Shown in pieces: positions 5,537-6,651 of a stretch of DNA of 6,651 nucleotides. Position 1 is the stretch's first letter; each line of letters begins with the position of its first letter. The stretch spans positions 1 through 6,651 of the forward strand of contig JAJYCH010000279.1 in NCBI GenBank assembly GCA_021778575.1. The letters are read 5' to 3'. The notes beneath the pieces are model-generated. The model did not search any database. It had not been told where the DNA came from and worked only from the letters and a program-made list of their open reading frames with translations. The position numbers and the translations under genes were made by a program. The DNA comes from Planctomycetota bacterium (GTDB taxonomy: Bacteria > Planctomycetota > Planctomycetia > Isosphaerales > Isosphaeraceae).

Positions 5537-6651
5537 ATGACTTCCGCGACCTCGGTCATCGACCATGTGACCTGCCTGGCTTGTGGTTGCCTCTGCGATG
5601 ATATCACGATTGAGGTTGAGAACCACCGGATCATCCAAGCCCATCGAGCTTGCGCGATCGGTCAAGCCTGGTTCCGTGCCGAGGTCGAAGAATCCCCCAA
5701 TCCCACCACGATTGACGGCAGTCCTGTACCCTTCGAACTCGCGCTCGACCGGGCCGCCGCGATCCTCCGGAACGCCCGGGCTCCGATCGTCTGTGGTTTG
5801 ACTCAGACCTCGATCGAGTCGGTCACTTCGGCGATTGCGATCGCCGACCAGATCGGCGCGGTCGTCGAGCTTTCAGGTGGGAGCGAAGCGGCGAGCAAGC
5901 TCGAAGCCTTTCAGCGGGTCGGTCAGGTCTCGGCGTCGCTCGGTGAGGTCAAGGATCGCGCGGATCTGGTCCTTTTCTGGGGCTCCGACCCGATCACGAC
6001 TCATCCTCGCCACTTCGAGCGCTATTCCGTCGAGCCCAAAGGTCGATTCATCTCCTCGGGGCGTTCCGGCCGGTTTGTGGTCGTGGTCGATGCCGGGCCA
6101 TCGGCGACGAGCCGAGCGGCCGACCTGTTTATCCCGGTCGCCCCGGATCGGCAGACCGAACTTTTGCGAGTGCTCCGCATGCTCGCGCAGGGGATTGACG
6201 TGGCTGCCGATCGTGCGGAACGGGCGACGGGGGTTCCGTTCCCGACTCTGCAAATCCTGGTCGAGAAGCTCCAATCTGCCCGCTATGGCGCGGTATTCTT
6301 CGGGTCGAACCTGGGAACTGGCGCCGAAGGGCGACGCGCCCAAGAAGCCGCCCTGAGCCTGGTCCGCGACCTGAACGACGGTCGACGGTTCGTGGCTCTC
6401 GAACTGGGTGGGTCGGGTAACCCGGCGGGAGCATCCGCCGCGCTGAGCTGGCAAGCGGGGGCCTCGTCAGCCGTCGACTTTGGAACCGGGTATCCGCGTC
6501 ACTTGCCGGGCGAGGCCACCGCAAAATCCCGGCTCGAAGCGGGACGGGCCGATGCGCTGCTCATCGTCGGCAAGCCTGATCCAGAGCTGGATCAGTTAGC
6601 TCGGGAAATTGGGGTTCCGATGATTTTGGTGGCACCGGCTCCAGTAACGCC
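5537..6651 (+). CDS. fhcB: Formyltransferase/hydrolase complex subunit B (formylmethanofuran dehydrogenase subunit B-like), 3' end missing
   Basis: 371 codons run from the ATG at 5537 to the right edge with no stop; the family is usually somewhat over 400 residues, so the last tens of residues are missing. It resembles FwdB/FmdB of formylmethanofuran dehydrogenase. In bacteria this is FhcB of the Fhc complex, which releases formate from the formyl group carried via tetrahydromethanopterin and a methanofuran analogue. The N-terminus has a cysteine cluster, CLACGCLCDD at 13-22 plus CAIG at 39-42, as in the [4Fe-4S] region of FwdB. SLGEVKDRADLVLFWGSDP (134-152) followed by THPRHFERY (155-163) is strongly characteristic. 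VVVVDAGPSATSRAAD (181-196) and the later GRADALLIVGKPDPEL (336-351) fit the molybdopterin-oxidoreductase-like fold. No cysteine occurs at about 106-130, where archaeal FwdB carries its metal-ligating Cys/Sec, so it is probably not redox active itself. fhcA, D and C would be expected to the right. Cytoplasmic. Confidence 0.88.
   Translation, partial: MTSATSVIDHVTCLACGCLCDDITIEVENHRIIQAHRACAIGQAWFRAEVEESPNPTTIDGSPVPFELALDRAAAILRNARAPIVCGLTQTSIESVTSAIAIADQIGAVVELSGGSEAASKLEAFQRVGQVSASLGEVKDRADLVLFWGSDPITTHPRHFERYSVEPKGRFISSGRSGRFVVVVDAGPSATSRAADLFIPVAPDRQTELLRVLRMLAQGIDVAADRAERATGVPFPTLQILVEKLQSARYGAVFFGSNLGTGAEGRRAQEAALSLVRDLNDGRRFVALELGGSGNPAGASAALSWQAGASSAVDFGTGYPRHLPGEATAKSRLEAGRADALLIVGKPDPELDQLAREIGVPMILVAPAPVT

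Overview
The window looks like a piece of a planctomycete chromosome, probably an Isosphaeraceae/Gemmata-like lineage. Three signs point that way: high G+C throughout; a secreted-type protein whose N-terminus carries the planctomycete LEPR-XLL-like signature (RVEALETRNLLS); and a subunit of the tetrahydromethanopterin-linked formyltransferase/hydrolase complex, which among bacteria occurs mainly in methylotrophic proteobacteria and planctomycetes. The taxonomic call is an inference from gene content, not from a database search.

Layout. Five genes lie on the minus strand and one on the plus strand. Reading the minus strand in its own direction (right to left), they are a small DUF3006-like protein (5408-5163); a membrane-anchored, ComEC-type metallo-beta-lactamase-fold hydrolase (5166-3823) joined to it by an ATGA stop/start overlap; a type II NADH dehydrogenase (4067-2724); a 144-bp gap holding a perfect 13-bp palindrome; a glycogen debranching enzyme GlgX (2579-471); a 150-bp gap; and the 5' part of an LEPR-XLL/Ig-like surface protein (320-1), which runs off the left edge. 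On the plus strand, divergent from DUF3006 across 128 bp, is fhcB/fwdB (5537 onward), which runs off the right edge. Both edge genes are open to the window boundary, so a search that requires a stop codon misses them.

How the genes relate. The DUF3006-MBL pair is a convincing translationally coupled unit. ndh follows on the same strand. It has its own strong ribosome binding site, and the MBL frame stays open 245 nt into it. glgX (storage polysaccharide breakdown) and the surface protein look like separate units, and I see no shared pathway linking them to their neighbours. The FhcB gene probably starts a C1-transfer operon continuing to the right.

Points worth a second look: the MBL reading frame running through an A+T-rich spacer into ndh; FhcB keeping its N-terminal cysteine cluster while having no cysteine where archaeal FwdB places its metal ligand; the stand-alone ComEC-like hydrolase with DUF3006; and the REP-like palindrome. 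I found no wholly new system. No tRNA, rRNA, CRISPR array or insertion sequence was seen.
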